Notes under the pieces: model-generated
The model's input: only the letters and a program-made list of their open reading frames with translations
The model's database searches: none
Told to the model about the DNA's origin: nothing
Made by a program: the position numbers and the translations under genes
Shown here: one piece after another, positions 1 to 5,136 of the stretch
Layout: each line of letters begins with the position of its first letter
How positions within the stretch are numbered: position 1 is the first letter of the stretch
Assembly (NCBI GenBank): GCA_003535305.1
Contig: DOHL01000032.1
Coordinates: forward strand, 1 to 5,200
Reading direction: 5' to 3'
DNA: 5,200 bases
Source: Candidatus Acetothermia bacterium
GTDB lineage: Bacteria; Bipolaricaulota; Bipolaricaulia; UBA7950

Positions 1-64
1 TATCTCAAGATCCGGCCTATTTATCACTACAAGCGCAGACGGGCCCTACACAGTAATTGCGCAG

Positions 65-89
65 GCCATGCACAGTTATTGTGCATGGC
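65..89. repeat. Perfect 10-bp inverted repeat (hairpin) downstream of the deacetylase
   Basis: The arms GCCATGCACA (65-74) and TGTGCATGGC (80-89) are perfectly complementary around a 5-base loop. The hairpin lies about 57 bases after the deacetylase stop codon in the direction of transcription. No T-run follows it on the minus strand, so it is not a canonical intrinsic terminator. It could stabilise the 3' end of the mRNA or be part of a dispersed repeat. Positions 50-66 carry a diverged copy of part of it (ACAGTAATTGCGCAGG compared with ACAGTTATTGTGCATGG at 72-88), which suggests local duplication. Confidence 0.55.
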
Positions 90-119
90 AGGGCAGGCAA
101 GGTAAATCAATTTTTTCTC

Positions 120-137
120 TCGCCAAGATCGCCAAGA
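120..137. repeat. Tandem 9-bp direct repeat (TCGCCAAGA x2)
   Basis: Two exact, adjacent copies of TCGCCAAGA occupy 120-128 and 129-137, about 10 bases past the deacetylase stop codon at 147-149. They lie in the 3' untranslated part of the operon. No function can be assigned. Confidence 0.5.
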
Positions 138-146
138 GATACGGAA

Positions 147-854
147 CTACTTGGCCTTAGACTGCTTTAGATGGCGTAATGGCACTGGATCAAGCCCTCT
201 TTGCTTTAAGTCGGCGATGATCAGCGGGAGGGCTGATAGCATGGGGGCGCTGGTACCGAAAACACCGTTTGCATCGTGTAACAGTATGATACTCCCCGCG
301 CTGCTGGTCGTTGATATGCGGTGCGCTATCGCCGCTGCATCGCTAATTTGCCAGTCTTGCGCAGTACAGGACCATAGTACTACTTTTCCATTGGTACGAC
401 CAACACTGAAGGTCAGCAGGTTAAACATCCCCCACGGGGGGCGGAAATACTCAACCGTCTTTCCGAGGATCTGTTCCAAGGCTTCTTTCCCTTGCCGGAT
501 CTCTTGAACCGTCTTTATCGGACCGAGAGACCACTGATGGCGATGATTGTATGTGTGATTACCGATATCATGACCAGCAGCTGCTATTTCCCGCACCAGG
601 TTCGGATATCTGTCGGCATTCTTTCCCACAAGGAAGAACGTCGCTCGAATGTCGTGACGGGCCAATATCTCTAATGTACGGGGTGTATCGACTGGATGTG
701 GTCCGTCGTCAAAGGTGAGCGCTACGCGGTTTACATCCCTCGGTCCATGCCACAGCACTTGACGACGTAGGCCACGGAACCATAGATCGGGTAAGACGGT
801 CCATAGACCGGCTAATGAGAGAGTAATCCCTGCAATAGTTACAAGAGCAATCAT
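147..854 (-). CDS. Membrane-anchored polysaccharide deacetylase (NodB homology domain, carbohydrate esterase 4)
   Basis: A 235-residue protein predicted to remove N- or O-acetyl groups from a polysaccharide such as peptidoglycan, chitin-type or exopolysaccharide; the substrate cannot be told from sequence. Residues 1-21 form one hydrophobic segment without a clear cleavage site, so an N-terminal membrane anchor with the enzyme outside is inferred. The CE4 motifs are all present: TFDDGP at 47-52 (catalytic base D49, metal ligand D50), HTYNH at 100-104 (metal ligands H100 and H104), RPPWG at 138-142 (usually RPPYG), QDW at 166-168, and LLHD at 191-194 (catalytic H193). The length fits a single-domain enzyme. 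The ATG at 854 overlaps the amidohydrolase stop as ATGA, pointing to translational coupling. An alternative GTG at 908 has a GAGG ten bases upstream and would add 18 basic residues before the anchor, so the start is not fully settled. It is the second gene of the operon. Confidence 0.92.
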   Translation of the reverse strand: MIALVTIAGITLSLAGLWTVLPDLWFRGLRRQVLWHGPRDVNRVALTFDDGPHPVDTPRTLEILARHDIRATFFLVGKNADRYPNLVREIAAAGHDIGNHTYNHRHQWSLGPIKTVQEIRQGKEALEQILGKTVEYFRPPWGMFNLLTFSVGRTNGKVVLWSCTAQDWQISDAAAIAHRISTTSSAGSIILLHDANGVFGTSAPMLSALPLIIADLKQRGLDPVPLRHLKQSKAK

Positions 855-2419
855 CTTTGTCGTTGATCGCCGTCTTCCCGTTGGTAGACGATCTTGCCAC
901 CTATACACGTAAGATCGACCTCGATCGCGCTGATCTCATTGGAACAATAATAGGGATCACGCGTCAGCACAATAATATCAGCCAATTTGCCGGGAGAGAG
1001 CTCGCCTTTGACCCCCTCTTCAAACGAGGAGTGTGCGCCTTGTTCTGTGTATGCCGCGATCGCCTCCTTAACAGTGAGGCGTTGATCAGGATGCGGAGCA
1101 TTAACGGCCCAGTGAACTCCGTAAAGAGGAGAGAATGGCATGCAATCCGAACCGAAGATCAATGGCACGCCGGCACGGATAACAGCATGATGGGGATCAA
1201 TCCGTCTATCCCTCTCCCCACCCAGCGATTTTTCATACATCTTCCCTGGCCCGGACCACACCCCGGCAAAATTAGGTTGCATCGAAGCAACAAGGTTCAG
1301 TTGTGCCATCTTCTCTATCTGTTCAGGCAGGATAAGTTCAAGATGTTCAATGCGGTGGCGCAGCTTGCGACTCGTTTGTGCAGCAGCATGAGCAGCGAGA
1401 ACAGCTGTGATTGCCTGTTCACCGATCGCGTGGATCGCAGTTTGCAGCCCGGCCTGTTCTGCTTCTCGTAATGCCTTAACTATTTCGGCGGATGTAAAGT
1501 TGAGTCGGCCTCTCTCAGCGCTGCCGCAGTACGGTGCGTCCAGTGCCGCATTTTGTGCCCCGATCGACCCGTCGGTAAAGATTTCACCGATGCCGCCGCA
1601 ACGGAGCCAGTGATCACCGAACCCAGTCTCCATCCCTGTCTCGATAATATGGCGCATCTCTTCCAAACGGAAATAAAGCAGAGTACGGACGGTGAGTGAT
1701 CCATTCCGCTTTGCGCTCTGGTAGGCACGAAACTGACTCGCACTAACCGCCATATCGTGAATCGAGGTTACACCGCAAGAGACAGCGATCCGGCAGGCAG
1801 CGTCGACTGCTGCGACAAGTGTCGTCTGATCGGGCTCAATCTGTTGGAGCAGATCCCATGCCGCCTGTTCTCGGAGAATTCCGGTCTGCGGATCGAATTC
1901 CGTCTTTGGATAATGATCTTTGACGTTACGCAATGCAACGGTATTCGCGCTGATAAGATGCCCATCGATCCGAATAGCAGCGATCGGATTATGCGGTCCG
2001 ATTCGATCAAGCTCCTTTCGGCTGAGGTATTTGCCGTCCGGCCAGTGGCTTTCATCCCATCCCTGGCCGATGATCCATTCTCCTTTTCCACGCTCGCGGA
2101 TAATATCAGCTAACTGCGCCAGAACTTCTTCGCGACAAGCGCAGCCGGATAGGTTGACGATAAAGTTCTCTCCCAGTCCTAAGTGGATGAAATGGGTGTG
2201 CCCATCGATAAAACCGGGAAGAGCAACGCGACCCTCAAGATCGATTACCTCAGTCTGCGGACTGATAAAATGCGCTATCTCTTCCGGAGAGCCGACTGCA
2301 CTGATCACCTCGCCGGTGACGGCAAGCGCTGGGTTAAAATCGTCTTTGACCTCTGGTCTTGCTTCGCAACTAGAAGAGAGAATCTTTCCGTCTGTAAAAA
2401 CTAAATCAGCGTATATCAT
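851..2419 (-). CDS. YtcJ-like metal-dependent amidohydrolase (amidohydrolase 3 family)
   Basis: A 522-residue TIM-barrel hydrolase of the amidohydrolase superfamily, expected to cleave C-N bonds of an unknown small substrate in the cytoplasm; no signal peptide is visible. Relatives include YtcJ and N-substituted formamide deformylase. Visible motifs in order: LPGFIDGHTHF at 67-77 with metal ligands H74 and H76; GQGWDES at 118-124; RIDGH at 150-154; FTDGSIGAQNAAL at 281-293; AIHAIGE at 328-334 with H330; RHRIEH at 354-359 with H359; SMQPNF at 379-384; and FGSDCMPFSP at 422-431 with catalytic D425. E279 sits where many family members have a lysine before the F-x-DG motif. The N- and C-terminal stretches (about 1-65 and 475-520) form the usual small beta-sandwich. 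The ATG at 2419 has a good ribosome site, GAGGAAA, four bases upstream. The deacetylase follows with an ATGA overlap, so the two are probably co-transcribed. The family is firm but the substrate is unknown. Confidence 0.93.
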   Translation of the reverse strand: MIYADLVFTDGKILSSSCEARPEVKDDFNPALAVTGEVISAVGSPEEIAHFISPQTEVIDLEGRVALPGFIDGHTHFIHLGLGENFIVNLSGCACREEVLAQLADIIRERGKGEWIIGQGWDESHWPDGKYLSRKELDRIGPHNPIAAIRIDGHLISANTVALRNVKDHYPKTEFDPQTGILREQAAWDLLQQIEPDQTTLVAAVDAACRIAVSCGVTSIHDMAVSASQFRAYQSAKRNGSLTVRTLLYFRLEEMRHIIETGMETGFGDHWLRCGGIGEIFTDGSIGAQNAALDAPYCGSAERGRLNFTSAEIVKALREAEQAGLQTAIHAIGEQAITAVLAAHAAAQTSRKLRHRIEHLELILPEQIEKMAQLNLVASMQPNFAGVWSGPGKMYEKSLGGERDRRIDPHHAVIRAGVPLIFGSDCMPFSPLYGVHWAVNAPHPDQRLTVKEAIAAYTEQGAHSSFEEGVKGELSPGKLADIIVLTRDPYYCSNEISAIEVDLTCIGGKIVYQREDGDQRQR

Positions 2420-2423
2420 TCTA

Positions 2424-2430
2424 TTTCCTC
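2424..2430 (-). promoter_or_regulatory. Ribosome binding site of the amidohydrolase gene
   Basis: On the minus strand GAGGAAA lies four bases before the ATG at 2419-2417, which supports that start. The site begins in the near copy of an 11-bp tandem repeat; only this copy is followed by the G that completes GAGG. Confidence 0.75.
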
Positions 2431-2449
2431 TGTATAAGCTCTGTATAAG
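2428..2449. repeat. Perfect tandem 11-bp repeat in the amidohydrolase leader
   Basis: CTCTGTATAAG occurs twice without a gap (2428-2438 and 2439-2449). Read on the minus strand each unit is CTTATACAGAG, which contains a TTATAC element resembling a -10 box. The unit nearer the gene contributes to the ribosome binding site. No well-spaced -35 box was found for either TTATAC (TTGCTG lies 21 bases before the distal one), so a promoter here is only possible. Confidence 0.6.
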
Positions 2450-2513
2450 TTTACTCGCATGTCAGCATTCAGCAAACCCATCTTTGAACTACGGACCCCA
2501 TGAAGTAGGCATG

Positions 2514-2531
2514 TCCCTGCGAAGGCAGGGA
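2514..2531. repeat. Small REP-like inverted repeat
   Basis: TCCCTGC (2514-2520) and GCAGGGA (2525-2531) pair perfectly around the tetraloop GAAG. The form resembles short dispersed palindromes such as TCCCGCGAAAGCGGGA seen in other bacteria. It lies about 95 bases upstream of the amidohydrolase start. Confidence 0.5.
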
Positions 2532-2571
2532 ACTGCACGGGGCAGGTTGACACTGATATACACAGATCAGA

Positions 2572-2661
2572 GAATCGTGAATAGTGAATAGTGAATAGTG
2601 AATAGAAAACAGAGAACAGAAGCCAGAGAATAGAAAACAGAAACAGAAAATAGAGAATGCC
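2572..2661. repeat. Degenerate heptanucleotide repeat array (GAATAGT / RAAYAGA units)
   Basis: About thirteen units follow in register: GAATCGT, three GAATAGT, GAATAGA, AAACAGA, GAACAGA, AGCCAGA, GAATAGA, AAACAGA, a six-base AACAGA, AAATAGA and GAATGCC. The period is 7 apart from one 6-base unit. A period of 7 is not a multiple of three, which argues against a coding origin. A related array lies at 5039-5122 in the same orientation, and 2605-2642 matches 5066-5103 over 38 bases with two differences. Confidence 0.85.
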
Positions 2662-2682
2662 CAAAGTCCGAGGTCAAGAGCC

Positions 2683-2710
2683 GTAGGGGCACGGCATGCC
2701 GTGCCCCTAC
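2683..2710. repeat. Perfect 28-bp palindrome (GTAGGGGC-type)
   Basis: The two 14-base halves, GTAGGGGCACGGCA and TGCCGTGCCCCTAC, are exact reverse complements with no loop. It is GC-rich and starts with GTAGGGG, the same beginning as the repeats at 4924-4950, 4970-4996 and 5137-5154. This suggests a dispersed palindromic repeat family. There is no T-run on the minus side, so it is not a canonical terminator for the MATE gene. Confidence 0.8.
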
Positions 2711-2737
2711 AAATCTCCTGGAGCTACGAATTTTTTG

Positions 2738-2805
2738 ACTCCGGCCTCTTAGACGTAACTTTGAACATAGAACTTAGAACCGTGAACCTCTGAGCTTTGA
2801 AACCT
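2738..2805 (-). repeat. Left copy of the inverted repeat flanking marR-MATE
   Basis: Read on the minus strand this stretch matches 4826-4916 read on the plus strand. Shared blocks include CAGAGGTTCACGGTTC, CTAAGTTCTATG, TTCAAAGT and AAGAGGCCGGAGT. Relative to the right copy it lacks 15 and 7 bases, both consistent with loss or gain of period-7 units. It begins about 35 bases past the MATE stop codon. Confidence 0.75.
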
Positions 2806-2807
2806 GA

Positions 2808-2820
2808 CCCTCTTTGAGGG
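2808..2820 (-). other. Weak hairpin just after the MATE gene
   Basis: CCCTC (2808-2812) and GAGGG (2816-2820) could pair around a three-base loop about 20 bases beyond the MATE stop codon. No U-tract follows in the transcript, so this is at most a weak 3' end structure. I do not call it a terminator. Confidence 0.25.
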
Positions 2821-2839
2821 GAAAGCAACGAAGTGCAGT

Positions 2840-4204
2840 CTATATTCTGATTTGTTGCCATCTTCCTTGATTGAAGTACCACCAGGTAGCCAGTCCTTGG
2901 GTAATAGTGGAGACTGTCATCGCCCACCAGAGGCCGGTTGTCTGAAAGCCCAACAGAAAAGCAAGGATATAGGCCAACGGGAGACGGATAAGCCATCCAT
3001 GGATAACAGTGTATTTGAGCGGTGTCATCGTATCACCCGCTCCGCGCAATCCTCCTGAAAAGACCATTATCAGCGCCAAAAATGGTTGCGAATAGGCCAT
3101 TATACGCAGAAAATCGACGCCGATGTCGACCACATATAAGTTAGTGGAAAATATACCGACGATCGGCCGGGCAAAGAGGAACAGCAGCAATCCCATTCCC
3201 GACATAAAGAGAGCGGCAAGCGCTGTTGCAGAAGAACCGCTTCGTTTAGCGCGTTTCGGCTTACGCGCACCGAGATTCTGTCCGACGAGCGTCATCGCCA
3301 CAGCGCCGAACGCGAGTCCGGGCATAAAAGAGACCGCTTCAATCTGAAAACCGATACTGAACGCTGCCACAGCGTAAGTGCTATGAACCGTCATTGCGAC
3401 GAACCGCATCAGAATCATGCCGGCGCCGCTGCGCACCAGTCCCTGCACTCCTACAAGGAGACCGATACGGATAATTTTTCCGATCAATTTTAATTCCAAT
3501 TTAAATCGTTTATGGAGCAGGGTGCGAGCGGCAAATCGATTACTTGCCAGCACCCACAATCCGATTCCGCCGCCGACAGAACGAGCGATGATCGTTCCCC
3601 ATGCAGCGCCGATGATTCCCATCTGGGGAAAGAAACCGATGCCGAAGATGAGGAGATAATTCAATATAATGTTGAGAGCATTGATCAGCGCCATGATCTT
3701 AAGTGGTGTCCGTGTATCGCCTACTCCCTGAAGGATGGCATTGATGATGAAATTAAGCACCATAAATAATAGACCGGCGAAGATGATGCGCATATAAGGA
3801 ATTCCCAGTGCAATAACTTCCGGCTCTGCTCCCAGTAGGCGGAGGAAGAACGGTGAGAAGAGCAGACCGATCGTAGCGAGGAGCGCCGTTACGATGACGC
3901 TTAAGATCAGCGCCTGGTCAACTACACAGGTCACCCGTTCCTTGTTCTTAGCGCCGGTGTAGTGGGCGACCAATGCCTGTGCGCCGGTGGAGACGGCCAA
4001 AATGAAGATGATGACGACCATAAAGATGAATCGCCCCATCCCTACGGCGGCCAATGGTTGGGCTCCCAGCCGACCGACCATTATCGTATCAGCGATACCG
4101 ACTACTGTCTGTAACAGAGAAGCGATGACGATCGGCCACACCAAAAAGAGAACATTCCCCACGTGGTTGCCTGTAGTCAGATCTTTTATAATCTTGCGGG
4201 CCAC
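2840..4204 (-). CDS. MATE family multidrug/cation antiporter
   Basis: A 454-residue integral inner-membrane protein, the usual MATE length, with about twelve hydrophobic segments (roughly 15-35, 52-74, 93-115, 131-152, 170-188, 192-218, 240-262, 275-297, 323-345, 358-382, 398-418, 421-443). Family members export drugs or other organic cations in exchange for Na+ or H+; the substrate and coupling ion here are unknown. The two-fold pseudo-repeat is clear: GVGDTRTPLK at 160-169 matches GAGDTMTPLK at 388-397. Other family features are ADTIMVGRLG at 38-47 and VGQNLGARKPKRAKR at 307-321. The start is a GTG overlapping the marR stop by one base (TAGTG), with AAAGG nine bases before that stop-start junction. 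The N-terminal KDLTTG stretch is typical of MATE proteins and supports this start. With the upstream regulator it forms a two-gene operon like mepR-mepA of Staphylococcus aureus, though orthology is not claimed. Confidence 0.95.
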   Translation of the reverse strand: MARKIIKDLTTGNHVGNVLFLVWPIVIASLLQTVVGIADTIMVGRLGAQPLAAVGMGRFIFMVVIIFILAVSTGAQALVAHYTGAKNKERVTCVVDQALILSVIVTALLATIGLLFSPFFLRLLGAEPEVIALGIPYMRIIFAGLLFMVLNFIINAILQGVGDTRTPLKIMALINALNIILNYLLIFGIGFFPQMGIIGAAWGTIIARSVGGGIGLWVLASNRFAARTLLHKRFKLELKLIGKIIRIGLLVGVQGLVRSGAGMILMRFVAMTVHSTYAVAAFSIGFQIEAVSFMPGLAFGAVAMTLVGQNLGARKPKRAKRSGSSATALAALFMSGMGLLLFLFARPIVGIFSTNLYVVDIGVDFLRIMAYSQPFLALIMVFSGGLRGAGDTMTPLKYTVIHGWLIRLPLAYILAFLLGFQTTGLWWAMTVSTITQGLATWWYFNQGRWQQIRI

Positions 4205-4656
4205 TACTTAGAGCCTTTCGTCATTATCTGGTAAATAGCCCGCAAGCCGGCAATAAGCTCTTTGCCGGTTCGCTTATCGAGCTGAGAAAAAACTCCGGTC
4301 AGATACTCTTGTTCAACGATACGCGACAGCTTGGTCTTCAGTATTCTTCCTTTGGCCGTTAACTGCACCGTAACGACACGGCGGTCAACATCATCCCGTT
4401 TTCTCATGACGAGTCCTTTGCCTTCCAACCGGTCGATGATACCGGAGATCGTGCTCGCTGCTAAACCGAGTTCACGGCTTATTTTACCGATCGATTGACT
4501 ATCACGGTGCCATAAGCGGACCAATGCATGCAGTTGTGGAATCGTCAAGCCATGCTTCTCTGCTGTTGCATGATACTCTTGGTGAAACCGCTTGCGGATC
4601 TTGCGGATCAAACTGAGAAATTCTTCCGGCTGGCTGATTTGCGTCTCTTTTTTCAT
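4204..4656 (-). CDS. MarR family transcriptional regulator
   Basis: A 150-residue winged-helix regulator, the usual MarR length. Helices at about 8-35 and 105-146 would form the dimer interface. The DNA-binding part spans about 37-102: SQSIGKISRELGL at 53-65 and the recognition helix at about 66-80 (AASTISGIIDRLEGK), followed by the wing RKRDDVDRRVVTVQLT at 85-100 with the family D-x-R pattern. MarR proteins generally repress their own operon and release DNA when a drug-like ligand binds; that it controls the downstream efflux gene is inferred from the one-base gene overlap. The ATG at 4656 is chosen because GAGG lies six bases upstream. A GTG at 4668 would add four residues but has no ribosome site. 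The ligand is unknown. Confidence 0.93.
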   Translation of the reverse strand: MKKETQISQPEEFLSLIRKIRKRFHQEYHATAEKHGLTIPQLHALVRLWHRDSQSIGKISRELGLAASTISGIIDRLEGKGLVMRKRDDVDRRVVTVQLTAKGRILKTKLSRIVEQEYLTGVFSQLDKRTGKELIAGLRAIYQIMTKGSK

Positions 4657-4662
4657 CGTAGT

Positions 4663-4666
4663 CCTC
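4663..4666 (-). promoter_or_regulatory. Ribosome binding site deciding the marR start
   Basis: On the minus strand GAGG is followed by ACTACG and then the ATG at 4656. It overlaps the alternative GTG at 4668-4666, which makes that upstream start unlikely. Confidence 0.65.
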
Positions 4667-4692
4667 ACGCTTTTTCGGATGCTATTATTCGC

Positions 4693-4700
4693 ATTCGAAT
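4693..4700. promoter_or_regulatory. Candidate MarR operator (ATTCGAAT palindrome)
   Basis: The 8-bp palindrome ATTCGAAT adjoins and overlaps by one base the downstream edge of the proposed -10 box, covering the likely transcription start. Another ATTCG half-site lies at 4687-4691. MarR proteins usually bind AT-rich palindromes of about 16-20 bp, so this would be only the core. Position and symmetry make it a reasonable autorepression site, but no binding evidence exists. Confidence 0.4.
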
Positions 4701-4728
4701 TTATACCTTATTATCCGTAGTATCGCAA
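4700..4728 (-). promoter_or_regulatory. Sigma70-like promoter of the marR-MATE operon
   Basis: On the minus strand TTGCGA (4728-4723, four of six matches to TTGACA) is followed after exactly 17 bases by TATAAA (4705-4700, five of six matches to TATAAT). The predicted transcript would start near 4693, leaving a leader of about 37 bases with the GAGG ribosome site. Confidence 0.6.
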
Positions 4729-4825
4729 GAAGAGAAATTCTCTAAACCTTATCTTTCCCGCTTTACATTAGGTATAAATACAGAAAACCACAAGCCACGA
4801 ACCACAGGTTTGTAGAGGCAGGCCT

Positions 4826-4916
4826 AGGGGTTCAAAGTTCAGAGGTTCACGGTTCAAGGGTTCACGGTTCTAAGTTCTATGTTCTATGTTCAAAGTCGCG
4901 GCCAAGAGGCCGGAGT
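4826..4916 (+). repeat. Right copy of the inverted repeat flanking marR-MATE (TTC-type heptamer array)
   Basis: Units from 4830 to 4893 read GTTCAAA, GTTCAGA, GGTTCAC, GGTTCAA, an 8-base GGGTTCAC, GGTTCTA, AGTTCTA, TGTTCTA and TGTTCAA, then the block AAGAGGCCGGAGT at 4904-4916. The stretch is the inverted counterpart of 2738-2805, with two extra segments of 15 and 7 bases. Confidence 0.8.
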
Positions 4917-4920
4917 GATG
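4900..4920 (+). repeat. 21-bp direct repeat, copy 1
   Basis: The 21 bases starting GGCCAAGAGGCCGGAG are repeated exactly at 5026-5046. The shared 13-base core AAGAGGCCGGAGT also occurs inverted at 2738-2750, so the window holds three copies of the core. Confidence 0.75.
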
Positions 4921-4950
4921 TGCGTAGGGGAGGACGTCCCTGTCCTCCCA
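4918..4950. repeat. 33-bp hairpin repeat, copy 1
   Basis: Identical to 4964-4996. It contains GGGAGGAC (4928-4935) and GTCCTCCC (4942-4949), a perfect 8-bp stem with a six-base loop, preceded by GTAGG. The beginning resembles the GTAGGGG palindrome at 2683. Confidence 0.8.
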
Positions 4951-4963
4951 CGAAACATAATTC

Positions 4964-4996
4964 ATGTGCGTAGGGGAGGACGTCCCTGTCCTCCCA
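4964..4996. repeat. 33-bp hairpin repeat, copy 2
   Basis: An exact second copy of 4918-4950, offset by 46 bases, with a 13-base spacer between copies. The stem arms are 4974-4981 and 4988-4995. Identity over the whole unit suggests recent duplication. Confidence 0.8.
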
Positions 4997-5025
4997 AAGA
5001 TTGGCAATAGTAGAGAGGGGTCGGG

Positions 5026-5046
5026 GGCCAAGAGGCCGGAGTGATG
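5026..5046 (+). repeat. 21-bp direct repeat, copy 2
   Basis: An exact copy of 4900-4920, 126 bases further on. Here it runs directly into the heptamer array, while copy 1 runs into the first 33-bp hairpin repeat. Confidence 0.75.
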
Positions 5047-5122
5047 AGTGATGAGTCAGAAGGCAGAAAACAGAGAACAGAAGTCAGAGAATAGAAAATA
5101 GAAGGCAGAGAATAGAAAATAA
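5039..5122. repeat. Heptanucleotide repeat array, twelve units in strict register
   Basis: Units are GAGTGAT twice, GAGTCAG, AAGGCAG, AAAACAG, AGAACAG, AAGTCAG, AGAATAG, AAAATAG, AAGGCAG, AGAATAG and AAAATAA. No unit is longer or shorter than seven bases over 84 bases. The array is the same type and orientation as 2572-2661. Confidence 0.85.
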
Positions 5123-5136
5123 CGAAGCGTTCAGCT

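Larger units (their letters stand above)
2450..2839. other. Repeat-rich intergenic region without supported genes
   Basis: Nearly 400 bases separate the MATE stop codon from the amidohydrolase leader. The region holds a small inverted repeat, a period-7 array, a 28-bp palindrome and an inverted copy of the array found beyond marR, each listed separately. Any promoter for the amidohydrolase operon must lie in or near it, but no convincing -35/-10 pair was found. Reading frames crossing it are built from the repeats and match no family I recognise. Confidence 0.7.

Noticed and set aside
65..116. Intrinsic terminator formed by the hairpin at 65-89 and the T-run at 111-116
   Set aside because: The T-run is on the plus strand and about 20 bases from the hairpin, while the genes are transcribed on the minus strand. 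No plus-strand gene ends here.
857..1471. A 204-codon plus-strand open frame
   Set aside because: It lies antisense to the amidohydrolase, whose motifs are complete; the protein matches nothing recognisable, so it is a shadow frame.
1920..2591. A 223-codon plus-strand open frame
   Set aside because: It is antisense to the amidohydrolase N-terminus and runs on into intergenic repeats; the composition is S/R/P-rich with no domain.
2416..2664. An 82-codon minus-strand frame with an ATGA overlap to the amidohydrolase start
   Set aside because: It needs a TTG start, its hydrophobic first part is translated from the heptamer array (F/L/S/Y-rich repeats), and the rest covers the leader and ribosome site of the next gene. 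No family is recognisable. The ATGA junction is probably chance.
2738..4916. Insertion sequence with terminal inverted repeats
   Set aside because: The two genes inside are a regulator and a transporter, with no transposase. The inverted copies differ in length and are tandem-repeat arrays, and no target-site duplication was seen immediately outside them.
4786..5122. Possible CRISPR array from the regular short repeats
   Set aside because: The period is 7 bases, there are no 25-40 base repeats with unique spacers, and no cas genes are present. The twin 33-bp repeats have only two copies with a 13-base spacer.
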